DNA of 64,000 nucleotides from Candolleomyces eurysporus. Taxonomy: Eukaryota; Basidiomycota; Agaricomycetes; Agaricales; Psathyrellaceae. How positions within the stretch are numbered: position 1 is the first letter of the stretch; the number at the start of each line of letters is the position of its first letter. The translations under genes were made by a program, and so were the position numbers. The DNA is taken from NCBI GenBank assembly GCA_027579435.1, contig JANBPK010000704.1:186001-250000 (forward strand). Reading direction: 5' to 3'. This document shows, piece after piece, positions 46,198-60,552 of the stretch. The notes beneath the pieces were generated by a model. It did not search any database and was not told where the DNA came from. It saw only the letters and a program-made list of their open reading frames with translations.

Positions 46198-46495
46198 CAG
46201 GAAAAGTTTTTCAGTTTTCCCTTTTTTGGAAATTCAGAAAAACTTTTCCCGACATGTTTTAATAAGTATTGCGGAATCTTTTTCCTGCACCTGCATTTTT
46301 TTTTCTTTGGAATCTATCTTTTCTGTTCAAGATCTATTTAAATTTCCCCTCTGGATCTTTTTTTCCCATCTCAATCTTATTTATTTTTGTCTGAGGTGGT
46401 CCCTCATACTATTCTTCAAGTTTTAGAACTTGAAACAAGCGTGTAAAAAATATCCAAAAAGTTTTGGGNAAAAAAGCCGAAGGCGTAAAGCGAGC
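46198..46495. repeat. right inverted-repeat arm of the element
   Basis: Counterpart of the left arm. It starts with a perfect 12 bp hairpin: GAAAAGTTTTTC (46201-46212) against GAAAAACTTTTC (46237-46248), 24-base loop. It continues through the 21 bp block at 46371-46391. Confidence 0.6.
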
Positions 46496-46696
46496 CCAGG
46501 CCGATACGGCCACTGCAGTTATCGTAATATTGTCGTAATATGTGATTCTCTGCGAGCTCTTACCTAACTCTTTACTTCGGCTTCTCACCTATCGACATCT
46601 CTGAAGGCTTTATCGATTCGTTGAACGAATAAAGGTCAGATCGACGTCGAACTGTCAGTGTCTTGCCACGCAGGCCGGGTAAAGGTAAGATATAAC

Positions 46697-46763
46697 CTTT
46701 GCCCTCCATCGCAGTCCATCGCCTCGTCAGTTTTGAAGGTCGATCCGCCACACGGCGGAGGCT
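46697..46763. repeat. dispersed repeat, copy 2
   Basis: Second copy of the repeat at 40390-40455, here between the inverted-repeat element and the MFS gene. Confidence 0.5.
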
Positions 46764-46981
46764 AAGTAGCGTTGAAAAGGCTTGGACAAACTATCATGCA
46801 AGTGGACCGTAGACCTGTTCTTTCTTTGGCCAACGGTGTAGACTTCGTGTTGCAGGGTTTTCTGCCCTAATTCTTGCTCGACAAAAGCTTTTAGGATCAG
46901 TCGGCAGGCAAGCATTGACATACATCAAGGTCGAGTGCAAGCTTCGACTTCCCTGGTGATTTGGGCATTCCCTCTCGCGCA

Positions 46982-49301
46982 ATGGCAGAATCCCTCTCTA
47001 AAGTCCAAGCGATACTAGGCATCCATACATCCGCGTCCTCAGCTACTGTTGCAGATGATACGGAGCGTACTGATCCTCTCGAAAACGAGAAAGTGAAAGT
47101 AGAGGAGGTATGTTGCGATTCCCTGACGCAACTATTTTTGCTCAGGGATTTCTAGGACGTTATCGAAATTCCTACACCTCAGCTAGACGCCGATATCTAT
47201 CCTTACAACTTTTCAAAACGGAAGAAATGGACAATCACGGTCGTTGCCTGTTCATTCACCCTCCTTGTCTGTGCGTCGCGCTCCCCACAGTTCTTTTCTG
47301 CTTCCCCCCCTTGCTAATTGAGTGATATATTTCTAGCGGCCTCCACTACATCATTTACCTCTGGATATCTGTCAATGATGCGTGACCTCAGCTTTACCTA
47401 CACTCAAGCAATCGTCGGTCTATCGACCTATCTGCTCGCATTCGCCGTCACGCCTCTATTCACTTCCGCGTTTAGTGAGGAATTCGGAAGACAGCCTTTG
47501 TACATCGTCTCCGTCGCTCTCTTTTTACTGATGCATGTCATGATTGCTCTGTAAGTACGGCTTTCCGTCTACTTTTAACCAGGCTAAGATATTCTTCAGG
47601 GCACCTAATATTGCTGTTATCGCTGTCGCGAGGATAATCCAGGGCGCAGCTGGGTCGGCCGGAGTTACGATGGTGGCAGGGACCATCGCTGATATCTGGG
47701 AACCAAAGCAGTACGTCTCTCGGTTTTCATTTGCCTGTGAATCACCCTGCACGTATTCTCGTCTAGACGCGGTCTCCCAATGGCTTTCTACTCCATCCTC
47801 GCGTTTAGCGGTAACGGCGTCGGTACCATCGCCGCTGGATGGATCGAAGCCAACCCGAAACTAGAGTGGAAATGGATTCAATGGATTTCCATGATGTTTG
47901 TCCACTTTCTTTTGCTAACTAACCTCTCGTGCTGATGATATGTAAAACTAGGGTTGCGGGCTGTTACTCTGTGGTATTCGCACTCACGATGCGAGAGACC
48001 AGGGCGTCAATTCTCCAGGCCAAGGCGATGAAACGGAGGGTGAAGGAAGCCAAAGCCAACGGGGATTCCCAGCCACCGATTGCGGCGGTGCCTAAAGGCA
48101 ACCTTAAGGATCTGCTATGGATTTCTTGTACAAGGCCTTTGAGTACGTACCGTCTTATCCTTGTTTATTTCGGTTGCTGACCTACGGTTCAGTTTTATTG
48201 ACAACTGAGCCTATCGTCTTGGCTATGAGTGTATGGTGCTCCGACTGCATCATTAGGCCGACGCGCTTATCCCTTCGCCTAGCTTTGGATCGCATTTGCA
48301 TGGGGCGTGTTTTATTGCATAATTGGGTGAAAATTTGCCTATTTGAGTTCATTCTCTTGAGTTTGTTGACGCTACTTTCGATAGGTCCATACCCCTTGTC
48401 TTTAGATCGCTCCATGGATTCTCCAGTGGCCAAGTTGGTACGGTAAACGTGACGATGATGTGAGCCTATCCTACCTTCCAAATTCCTGAGGCGAAGCTGA
48501 CCTAGAACCGAATGCAGAGTCGCGGTCCTGGTCGGATACCTCACGACCCTTCTTCAAGAAAAGATCTATCTGTACGTCACTCCTTCCCGACTGATTGGAT
48601 AGGCTCGACGAATTTTCATCCTTATACAGAAAGAAATTTCATCAACGAAGCGTAGAAGCGCGACTGTATATGTGCTGCGCTGCAGCAATCGGATTTCCTG
48701 TGTCTGTGTTCATGTTCGCATGGTTCTCCCGTCCAGGCATCCATTGGATGCTCCTGTGTTTTGCTATCACTGTAAGCTTCTTGTAGATCTGCAACTCTGG
48801 AAATTGAGCGACTGCTGACAGTTTCTATATAGATTTACTATTGGTCGATGTTCACGATCTACCTGGCCGTGTTTTCTTATCTCGCTGATTGGTGAGTGTT
48901 CCCTGTAAAGAGTTGGAATCTAGACATTGATATACAGCATCTTAGCTACACGACATACGCTTCATCTGCGCTCGCAGGACAAAGTATGCTTCGTAAGACC
49001 CTCACCCTCTTCTGTGTAATTCGTTCAACCATCCTGACGCGATGTACTATAGGAAATGTCCTAGGCGGAGTGTTCCCATTCTTCACAGTCAGCATGTACG
49101 ACAAGCTCGGGTATACGTGGTCGAACACGGTTTTTGGGTGTTTTGCGCTACTGCTGGCGCCTATTCCTTTCGTACGTCGTCCTTTTCTATCCCTCACTGC
49201 AGCCGAAATTTCCACTCATTGACGGAGTTGTTGGACGTCAGGTCATCTTCTTCATAGGACCTCGAATTCGCAGGCACAGTCAACGGTGCATACATAATTA
49301 A
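46982..49301 (+). CDS. MFS transporter, DHA1-type drug/metabolite:H+ antiporter family
   Basis: Start ATG 46982-46984 (MAESLSKVQAILGIH), stop TAA 49299-49301; about ten exons. A hydrophilic N-terminal tail precedes YPYNFSKRKKWTITVVACSF (TM1). Further segments are SGYLSMMRDLSFTYTQAIVG, LSTYLLAFAVTPLF, the conserved loop EEFGRQPLYIVSVALF, APNIAVIAVARIIQGAAGSA with GTIADIW, and RGLPMAFYSILAFSGNGVG with GWIEANPKLEWKWIQW. A long cytoplasmic central loop holds MRETRASILQAKAMKRRV. The C-terminal half has IYYWSMFTIYLAVFSYLAD, YASSALAGQSMLR and NVLGGVFPFFTVSMYDKLGY. The layout is that of fungal 12-helix DHA1 transporters at the plasma membrane. Substrate unknown. It lies 290 bp from the convergent CLYBL-like gene. 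Confidence 0.88.
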
Positions 49302-49591
49302 AGCGACATGCCTTTTGTTAGGGAAGGATGGGAGGAGGGCGACGATATAGGGATTCTTTTGTTAGCATACAAGATTTTACGATGGCTAAACAATATAATA
49401 GATGGTCTTGACTCAGTTGTATATATTGGAAAGCACGGCGATTCGGAGGCTACCAATTCTGACAGGCTCTGCCGCAGACTAGTCATTAGATATATATGTT
49501 CAAACATTCACCACCAAATTCGAGCTCATATAATAATACAAGTGTAATCTTGGGTATCCAAAAACTACAGTTCATAACTTAAGCTGGACCC

Positions 49592-51071
49592 TTATACATT
49601 AGGTATTGTGAGATTGGCAGCTTCTGCGATCGCAATGATTTGTTCAGCCTGTAGCACAGTAGTGGGGATCATTCATTCAGCCAAATATCCTCGAGAGACA
49701 AAGAGCAAGACCAACCTGTTTGAGCATAGGCGCGTCGATCATCTCGCCGTCAATCCCAATTGCACCTTTGGCTTCTGAGATATGTGCGTTCTTCAAACCT
49801 TTCAGGATCTTGGCGGCGCGTAAGATCTCTGTGTATGGAGCTAGATGAATAGCGGCGATGGGAAGTTGTGGGGGAAACACAAACCTTCAGGTGTAGGAAC
49901 AAACGTTGATTGAATTATGGGAACTTGGGACGGATGGATTGCTTGCTGCGGTGGCGTGTACGCCAGTTAAAGTTTCATAGAAAAAGAGGAAGCGAGATAT
50001 GAAGGTAATGTACCTTTCCAGTGAAACCCAGCTGCCTGCCATCTATGCATTCGTCCCTAAGATAGTCCTTATCCTTGTACTGAATACAAACCTGCAGGTA
50101 CCCTGTCAGTCCTCAAACGGCATCCACAGAGAGAGTCGGACGAACCATGTCAACTACATCCAGGCCAAAAGCCTTTGCCGCTATGACAAGCTGTGACCGC
50201 GTGAAAAGAAGCTCCTTTCGAGCAGGGGTTCGAATAATCGACGTGTCCGCACAGTCTATAACACATTAGCAAGCGTTGGAGATGTATGAGTTTAGGAGAA
50301 CTGACAATCTTCACAAGCAAACTTGTGTGAAGGGATGAGTACACGAGGGGAACGAAAACAAACCGAGGGAGGATATACATACCATCAATGCCTTCAATTC
50401 GCCTCCCAGCCTTGGTTCATGCTTCGACTTCCACGCGGCGATGTCCCTGAGATTCCACATTGCCCTGGCACTTTCGAGACTTGGGATGATTTCTACTGGG
50501 AAGGCTCGAACCTCTGCTAGAGGTGCTTCTCGCAGAGCATTGGACAAGACATCCAGATCCTCGGCTGCATGAGTCTTTGCGAGGACGACACCGCCGACTT
50601 TGATATTAGAGAGCTTGAGGTTGTGATCAGGCTAGCGTTATGTTAGAGCAAGCAGCAAAACACACAATCTCCTTTATATCTTCCTCAAAATAGGGTGTCG
50701 AGATGTCGTTCACTCGAACGGTGATGTGAGGCGAGTTAGGTCCAATGTCTGCTTCCTAGGCAAGATGAATGAGTACGGTCCCAAACCAGAGATAGCTGAG
50801 AACACACCCTTAGAAATTTCTTGAGATTGGCTCTTGCATTCGCCTTGTCTTCAGGTGAAGGTGCTACACTATCCTCGAGGTCATAGATAATGACGTCTGA
50901 GCCTGTACCCAGCGACTTTTGCAGCATTCGCTCGGAGCTTGACGGCACGTAGATCCATGACCTGCGAAGACTTGGCTTGGAGCTAATAAACCGACGAGAA
51001 AGGCCACTGTATGGGACTCTGCAATGCCTGGAGAGTGTCCTGCCGGTGGACAAGAAACTGGCAAGCGCCAT
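49592..51071 (-). CDS. CLYBL-like citramalyl-CoA lyase (HpcH/HpaI family), mitochondrial
   Basis: Start ATG 51069-51071, stop 49592-49594, about seven exons. The first ~35 residues (MALASFLSTGRTLSRHCRVP...SRRFISS) are a mitochondrial presequence. The fold then shows RRSWIYVPSSSERMLQKSL, DVIIYDLEDSVAPSPEDKAN, ITVRVNDISTPYFEEDI, VGGVVLAKTHAAEDLDVL, EIIPSLESARAMWNLRDIA, RTPARKELLFTRSQLVIAAKAFGLD, DECIDGRQLGFTGKQAIHPSQVPII, and the C-terminal helix AAKILKGLKNAHISEAKGAIGIDG then APMLKQAEQI. The Asp-Leu-Glu-Asp and Glu-Ser-Ala motifs are those that bind Mg2+ and the CoA thioester. CLYBL proteins cleave citramalyl-CoA to acetyl-CoA and pyruvate, the last step of itaconate catabolism; older annotation calls them citrate lyase beta-like. 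An ATG 13 codons upstream (51110) is possible. Divergent from PRP2 with 103 bp between starts. Confidence 0.9.
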
Positions 51072-51174
51072 TGTGACTCTGAGCGGGAGCAAGCAAGTGT
51101 ACAGCCACATATGCGGCGTAATTCTATGGCTTCGGAGTCTTTACTCTCAACTCTCACCTCTACCCCTCTGTTCA

Positions 51175-55056
<3,882 letters not shown>

Positions 55057-55196
55057 AAACATTGTGTGGCCAGGCTCCTCTCGCTCGACGGCTACGCGGG
55101 CTCGACTGATCAAGCGGTCCAACTTGTATCTCTACAGTCAAATAGTCTTTCGTAGCAATCATTACTTCTCTACACTATTATACAGTCATTTATAGC

Positions 55197-56956
55197 TTAA
55201 TATGCACGGGCAGGCGGATACATATCACTCGGAAGCGTTTCCTTGCTCTTCGACAGAGGCTTCATTATGGATGATGGAGATGGGATCGAGCGACGCTCTC
55301 CTCGCTCAATGTGGATTTCTTTCTGGATGTGAAGCTGTATCGAAGTTTGTCCNATTGTCGAAGGGCTGTTCAAAGATTGCTAGGGGAGAAGAGAGATTAT
55401 TGAGTGTTTTTGAAGGCTGCAAATGAAGGCACATACGGCTGCTGTTCCTTCTCGATCGCTTTGCATGAGATCTCGTAANTCTCCTCTGCAGAGGATCGTG
55501 TCCATCAACGTCTGTATCGTGANGTANACAGAGGATTATTAATGTGGATGCAGTGGGAATCACAACCCGCGACGCATACGTACATTGGAATACACACGAC
55601 TGATTGGCATCCCAAACAGACTGTAGAGTTGTGTGTCTGCCTTCGTGAAGAAAAGGATCAATGTCACGACAGCGAAGACTCCAGCAAANGACCCTACNGG
55701 GAACCGTTCCATCAGTATATTCCGAGAAGTTGACCAGTGGGACTGAACTGACCTGTTTGGACAGCGGCTCTGGTGAGCCGTCGAATGATTGTGTCAGAAC
55801 GCGAGAAACCCGAGCGAGATCGGCTCAGAGTATAGATGAGAACACCTACNTCGGAATTAGTACGCGCTTATAAAACCGAAGGGGAGGAAAACGAGATGTG
55901 AGTACANACCNCAGATGATAATATCGAGAGCCATTTCAAGGCAAAGCCANACCGATAGANATGGTCGTATTATTATCAGTTGCGTCGCCCTGCATTCAGN
56001 CACGGTCAGTCANTAAANAGACAGTGAGCGTACAGTACTTACANNTTCACTTTCCANGCNTTGACGGTACATACTATCCCAAGCATCAAGGTTCCGNACG
56101 TCGCGATAGTTATACAAATCANCCACATCTTGTTTTTCGTCAAACGGAAGACCCTGCACCCGACCGTCATACGTTAGTCTTTCATGGGAACTACAAGCTT
56201 GTAAGATATTGGGCGCACCGATAGGAGAGGAAGAACTGGGTCAGGAAGGCAGTGAGTGCCGTNACTGCGATTGTGAAAGGGTACGGCCATATCGGGGCTG
56301 CAGTAAACGCGTTCAAATTANGATCGTTGTTCTCGGATCGAAAGGAAGAAACGAGGCGCACTCATGAGAGTTATTGGGTCATTGTACCCCTCGATTCTTG
56401 AATAAGGAATATTGNGTCAGGGTCATNCAGNACAGACTGTNAAACGGACATACAGGTACACCCAAGCCAACCATATCAATCTGCAGGGCAATGGTCACCA
56501 ATCGAGTNGTCTTTGAGCGCTCAAGGGTACTCACGCTGCACTGTGGAAAGTGTCCAGGCAGAATAGAGAAAGGACAGTTGACCTGTGGTAGAAAGGGACC
56601 GTTCAACCATGGTGCCTTAATTTGAAGTCTGCGCTGTCGCACGTACTTGATCCAGAGTGGGTCGTCAAACTCTGCAGCGAACAGTCTCAGACTANAAACA
56701 CGATCATACTGAAGGGAATACCTTACTGGTAAAAAAGTACGCGCCGTATTGATATGATGCAAGGCCATAGAGGTAAGTGTTGACTACAAGCNTCCGNTTA
56801 CTGGGGGTCGCGACGCGCAAGGGGTNGTCCAGCACGTACCGAAGATTCCAAGCAACACAGGGCCTGTAACCNAANGGGTCANCCTCGATGTNCTGTTCNA
56901 TCCCAAAAATNTGAACACNCACCTAGGTTCTCAGCAACGAGCTGCTTGATCGACAT
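55197..56956 (-). CDS. seven-helix membrane protein, DUF6534-like
   Basis: Minus strand, start ATG 56954-56956 (MSIKQLVAENLG), stop at 55197-55199, many short exons in an N-rich stretch. Joined exons give a 7TM pattern typical of agaricomycete DUF6534 proteins: LGALCCLESS-like helix 1, VNTYLYGLASYQYGAYFFT, EFDDPLWIK followed by VTVLFLFCLD-type sequence, a helix from WPYPFTIAV.ALTAFLTQFFLSYR, KRKMW.ICITIAT.GTL, and a charged tail with SIQLHIQKEIHIERGER, ending KETLPSDMYPPARAY. No enzymatic motif is seen. The family looks GPCR-like but its ligands are unknown. Exon borders are approximate because many N's interrupt them. Its stop lies about 140 bp from the PRP2 stop (convergent). Confidence 0.7.
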
Positions 56957-58147
56957 CCCAACACAACATCAATTGCGGTACCAACAGCAAGGAAANGCGA
57001 CTGTAGAAAGGAGAAAAGAAGACGATTGCCGTTTTATAGAAATGAAGAAGACTGCAGCTGGGAGAAGAAGGCAACCAACGTCCAATCAATGGAAGAGGGG
57101 GCTTAGATATATTTTTCCGAGTAGTGGCGCAGGAAGGGGAGAACGGAAGAACAAACGGTTTTTACGGATGAAGGGACGCCCAAAATACCTTACCTACACG
57201 ACCAAAACCCCCCCAGATAGGGAAACCGTCTTCATATAACCCGAGTCGACACATGGGAAAAAGACCCTTGCAGTTAACCCCTCTCTTCTTCCCGCCGTTC
57301 GGGTGCTCTAGATACTGCGATCACGAACGCAGAGGGGGGTCTGCCCTTGATGTCTCTCAATGAGATCTCCGGGTCAAACGAGGGGGTCATCCTAATTTGG
57401 GAAGCGGTAGGGCCTTTGCGAGATCACGGAGGGTGAGATTAGGAATATCCGCATTCCACGCGTCCGCCACAATCCCCCTGTCGTACAACATGACCCTGAC
57501 ATGAACGACTCAAAAATCGAGGGATCGATCATAACTGAAGAACTCGACAGAAGATCATAAAGGCATTTGTCCCTCGAAACAATTTCTCACTGACCTGCGA
57601 GGAAAATTAGTTTGACTTATGGCTTAAATAACAGGGTAAATGCAGACACGGACCTTACATAACTGTACGACCTCGATACTTCATTCAGTTACAGAGTTGG
57701 CAGCGGATCTATTACACACTGCCCGCCGAGCGTTTTATTCTCATGGTAACTGCGAAAGTTTGCCTTGAANAAGATTAACGATTGGCTTTCCGTTGGTGAG
57801 ATGATGATTACGCATCGCGGCTGCNCAAGCTGCTGCCGCTCGACTTGATCCAAAGGTTTTCCGACGAACTGAAATACTNGAATCCGAGGATGCGAAGAGA
57901 AAAGGCGCCAATGACACAAAGAATGTTCGCCACTTTCAAGGGCCGCAAAATGGTCAGTCAAAACATTGTTCCTAGAATAGGAGAAATTTCAAANTTGAGA
58001 NGNAATAAATGAGACCTGTCCCGTTATATTGCGACGGAGCCGAACATGAGACCTCTGGNCCGATTCTAAGTCGGGAGAGGNACCTAGGCACGGCGAGTAA
58101 AGAGCACANGNATTTGTAAAACGGTGACGAGCGGGCATACAAAAAGT
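56957..58147. other. intergenic region
   Basis: 1.2 kb between two minus-strand genes. It must contain the promoter of the DUF6534 gene. A minus-strand open frame at 57689-57961 shows no known domain and is cut by N's. Nothing else recognised. Confidence 0.45.
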
Positions 58148-59243
58148 CTACCCTCTTCCCACGAACGGGGCGCCTGCAGCCCTNTTATTCGCTTCAGCTT
58201 CCGCCACTCTGACATGAGAGCTCCAGAAAAACGTACATGATATTCACTTCGAGCATNGCGACATCAGTCGGGAGGTTGGCGATGTGAACAATGGTGTCGC
58301 CGACATGATTTCGGTCTATCATCGGTTCTCGAAGGTACCTTCCGTCGGGCTGCAGGGATCCCTCGCCAAATCCAAACTTTTCGGCCATTTCAGTGAAAAC
58401 ATTACCTGCAACAACGTAAAAAGGTAATTAGATATATNNNNNTNNTNGNACGTTCTATAGCGCCGCTCNAGTGAGTGAAATGAACACAAACCAATATCAA
58501 TTTGGGTGACGGTAATGCCATACTTTCGGCCATCCAAATTGGTAGATTTCGTGAGTCCAGAGATCGCGTGTTTGGAGATGCAATAAGGGGCCGTGTTTGG
58601 GCGGGGGACGTGAGCTGCNATCGANCCGTTGTTGATGATCCTNCCTGAAGGACAGGGTCAATGGCGAGGATCGAGAGTGTCAGCTTGCATCCATACCTCC
58701 TTGCGGCTCTTGGGACTTGAATATCTTGAAGGCTTCTTGTGTACACAAGAAAGATGCCACAACGTTAACGTTGAGGACCTGNAANAATTCCGCGTGCTCT
58801 ATTTCNTCAAGTTGCTTCTGGGGGCCAGGTATTCCGGCATTCTATCAGAANCAACGAGGAGAAATTCAGCTTGAGCAACAGCACTTGGAGAGTGTCGGTG
58901 CACTCACATTGAATAAGACGTCTAGACGGCCTAGACAATCACATAATGAGCTCAGAACTCCAGCTGCAACGGGTAGAATTTCAACAGACGTACCGTATTT
59001 CTCGATCGTAGAGGCAAACAATGTTTTGACAAATGCAGGATCCGTCACATCGCCAGGGATAACGAGAGTAGAGGCTGGACATTCCTGNGCAGTGCCTTTG
59101 AGCTCTGCCTCCCTTCTCGCTGTCAACACGACGTTCCACCCCGCCTTGGACAGAGNGATTGCAGANGTTTTGCCAATCCCCGAAGACGCNCCGGTGACAA
59201 TCGCAGTCTTTGCCATGAGTTTCGAAAGATAAGCTGTCGCCAT
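58148..59243 (-). CDS. short-chain dehydrogenase/reductase (SDR)
   Basis: Start ATG 59241-59243 ([17 protein letters not shown]), stop at 58148-58150, at least five exons. It shows the Rossmann glycine motif TGASSGIGK near residue 18 (through an N), LVIPGDVTD (the cofactor-binding Asp), [15 protein letters not shown], the helix [39 protein letters not shown] and the catalytic YCISK (Tyr codon 58583-58585, Lys 58571-58573). The tail is LPTDVAMLEVNIM then AGAPFVGRG. Size is about 270 residues, normal for a classical SDR. NAD(P)H-dependent oxidoreductase of unknown substrate; the absence of an N-terminal presequence suggests cytosol. A 58437-58450 N cluster falls inside an intron. Confidence 0.88.
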
Positions 59244-59774
59244 TTGTTCAGGACGATCACGACGGCCTTTTAAGAAGTTAGAGAATTGTGACTAGAATTC
59301 ACGCGATCATGAGCTCTGGTGGGCTTCTTTTATGGATGGCAAGCCGTGGAATATCCGGGGTAGGTAGTGCATGGGTTCGGAATGTCTGTGGAATTGGGCC
59401 AGCGAGATGAATTGATGATGGAAGAAGAGACGGAGCGACGCTGTGATGTCAAGTTTGATTCCGAGTCCGCACCATGTTGAGATGGTGTTGAACTTTTCGG
59501 AATGTCCTTTGCATTATCGTGAACAGTGCGATTACATCGAAGCAGNCATTAGAAACATTACATTACAAATTACAATACAGTTGTATTCTCATAAATGGGT
59601 CGTAAGTGGTCTTGGGGGAGCTGCCAAGGTTCCACGAGGTCAGGCGACTGTCAAGGCAGCACGAGGAGCAAATCAACACACCTGGTCTATGAAGACTGCT
59701 CTAGTTCATGTCGGGTAGAGTGGACAGTGCTCATTGAGCTTCTAGAAGACTAAAACAACGATAAGACACTTGGG
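59244..59774. other. intergenic region
   Basis: 530 bp upstream of the SDR gene, so it should hold the SDR promoter. The plus-strand frame 59443-59718 shows nothing recognisable. Confidence 0.45.
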
Positions 59775-60026
59775 TCATTCGACCACAACCGCGAGACTCA
59801 CCATTGAACTAGCGTCGCTGACGCTAACCCTGTCATCNCCATTCGAGCTTGCAAGAGAGCTCTGGCGACTGTGGAAAGTCTTCATCTGAACAGCCTTTGG
59901 TTGCCGANTGCTTTCTGGCTCGATGAGGGGTGTGTTGAACATAATTGTGAACGCGTCGATGAATGTCGACAGATACGAGGTTGAAGTCCTCCGTGTTGAA
60001 CTTGACGCCGAGCTGCTTCGCTCCAT
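59775..60026 (-). CDS. possible small protein, unknown
   Basis: Single minus-strand frame of about 83 codons, ATG 60024-60026 (MERSSSASSSTRRTSTSYLS), stop 59775-59777. It has a Ser/Thr/Arg-rich start, one amphipathic or membrane-surface stretch (FIDAFTIMFNTPLIEPES) and a Ser-rich tail. Many basidiomycetes encode such small Ser-rich proteins of unknown role. The frame is also open upstream, so the start is uncertain, and it could be a chance frame. Confidence 0.35.
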   Translation of the reverse strand: MERSSSASSSTRRTSTSYLSTFIDAFTIMFNTPLIEPESXRQPKAVQMKTFHSRQSSLASSNXDDRVSVSDASSMVSLAVVVE

Positions 60027-60552
60027 TGGTCCTTTGAGTTGAATTTGGGGAAAGCTTTGGGGAATTTGCTGAGATGATTCACTTCCTGGAGATTGTGGAA
60101 GAGAAATGAAGAAACATAGTCGAGCGACCTGTCGAGTTCTGTTTATAATCCTTTTGTTACAGGGAGTATGTACCAGTTCTAATCTGGCACTTGTTGAATG
60201 TTCGAGGCACCGACCTGCGTCATTCCCCACGTGGGAAATTGATCGGCCAGTTTCGTACCCCGTCTTGGCGGGTCGCNGNTCATTCAAGTGCCTCTGGTTT
60301 CAACTNNGNANGNNTGGATACAGACCTCCCCCAAAATTCGGAGGCCCTTGGAATTATAATCACTGGGTAAGCNACTCTGACNGATACAATCGTCGGCAAC
60401 TATTAACGTTTGGTGCCGGTTCACTAGCCGAATTTAACCTCTNNGACTGGGGGATGCGCGGGAAACGCGCCACCCACCGGTGAGTTGTTGAGCTCCGAGT
60501 AACCCTGAGCAGAGCTTCAGCCAGCCTGCAGTTCTCCCTTCANCTTGCCACG
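60027..60552. other. spacer upstream of the CoA-transferase gene
   Basis: 526 bp containing N clusters near 60278 and 60305. It should contain the promoter of the CoA-transferase gene. No other feature seen. Confidence 0.45.

Larger units (their letters stand above)
44757..46495. mobile_element. non-autonomous element with long diverged inverted repeats
   Basis: About 1.7 kb bounded by two arms of ~300 bp that are inverted relative to each other (about 44757-45055 and 46198-46495). The clearest match is a perfect 21 bp inverted block, 44896-44916 against 46371-46391. A second block of roughly 35 bp around the CCTTTTTTGGAAATT core pairs ~45005-45035 with ~46213-46248. The 1.1 kb interior has no recognisable transposase; open frames there (for example 45785-46093) match nothing I know. 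It is strongly CpG-depleted (five CpG in 45121-46200), unlike its flanks. This fits an old, methylated, non-autonomous TIR transposon or foldback element. Exact ends and a target-site duplication could not be fixed because N's fall near both edges (44718 and 46470). Confidence 0.6.

Noticed and set aside
57689..57961. Minus-strand frame of 90 codons
   Set aside because: Broken by N's, no conserved motif, no matching exon nearby.
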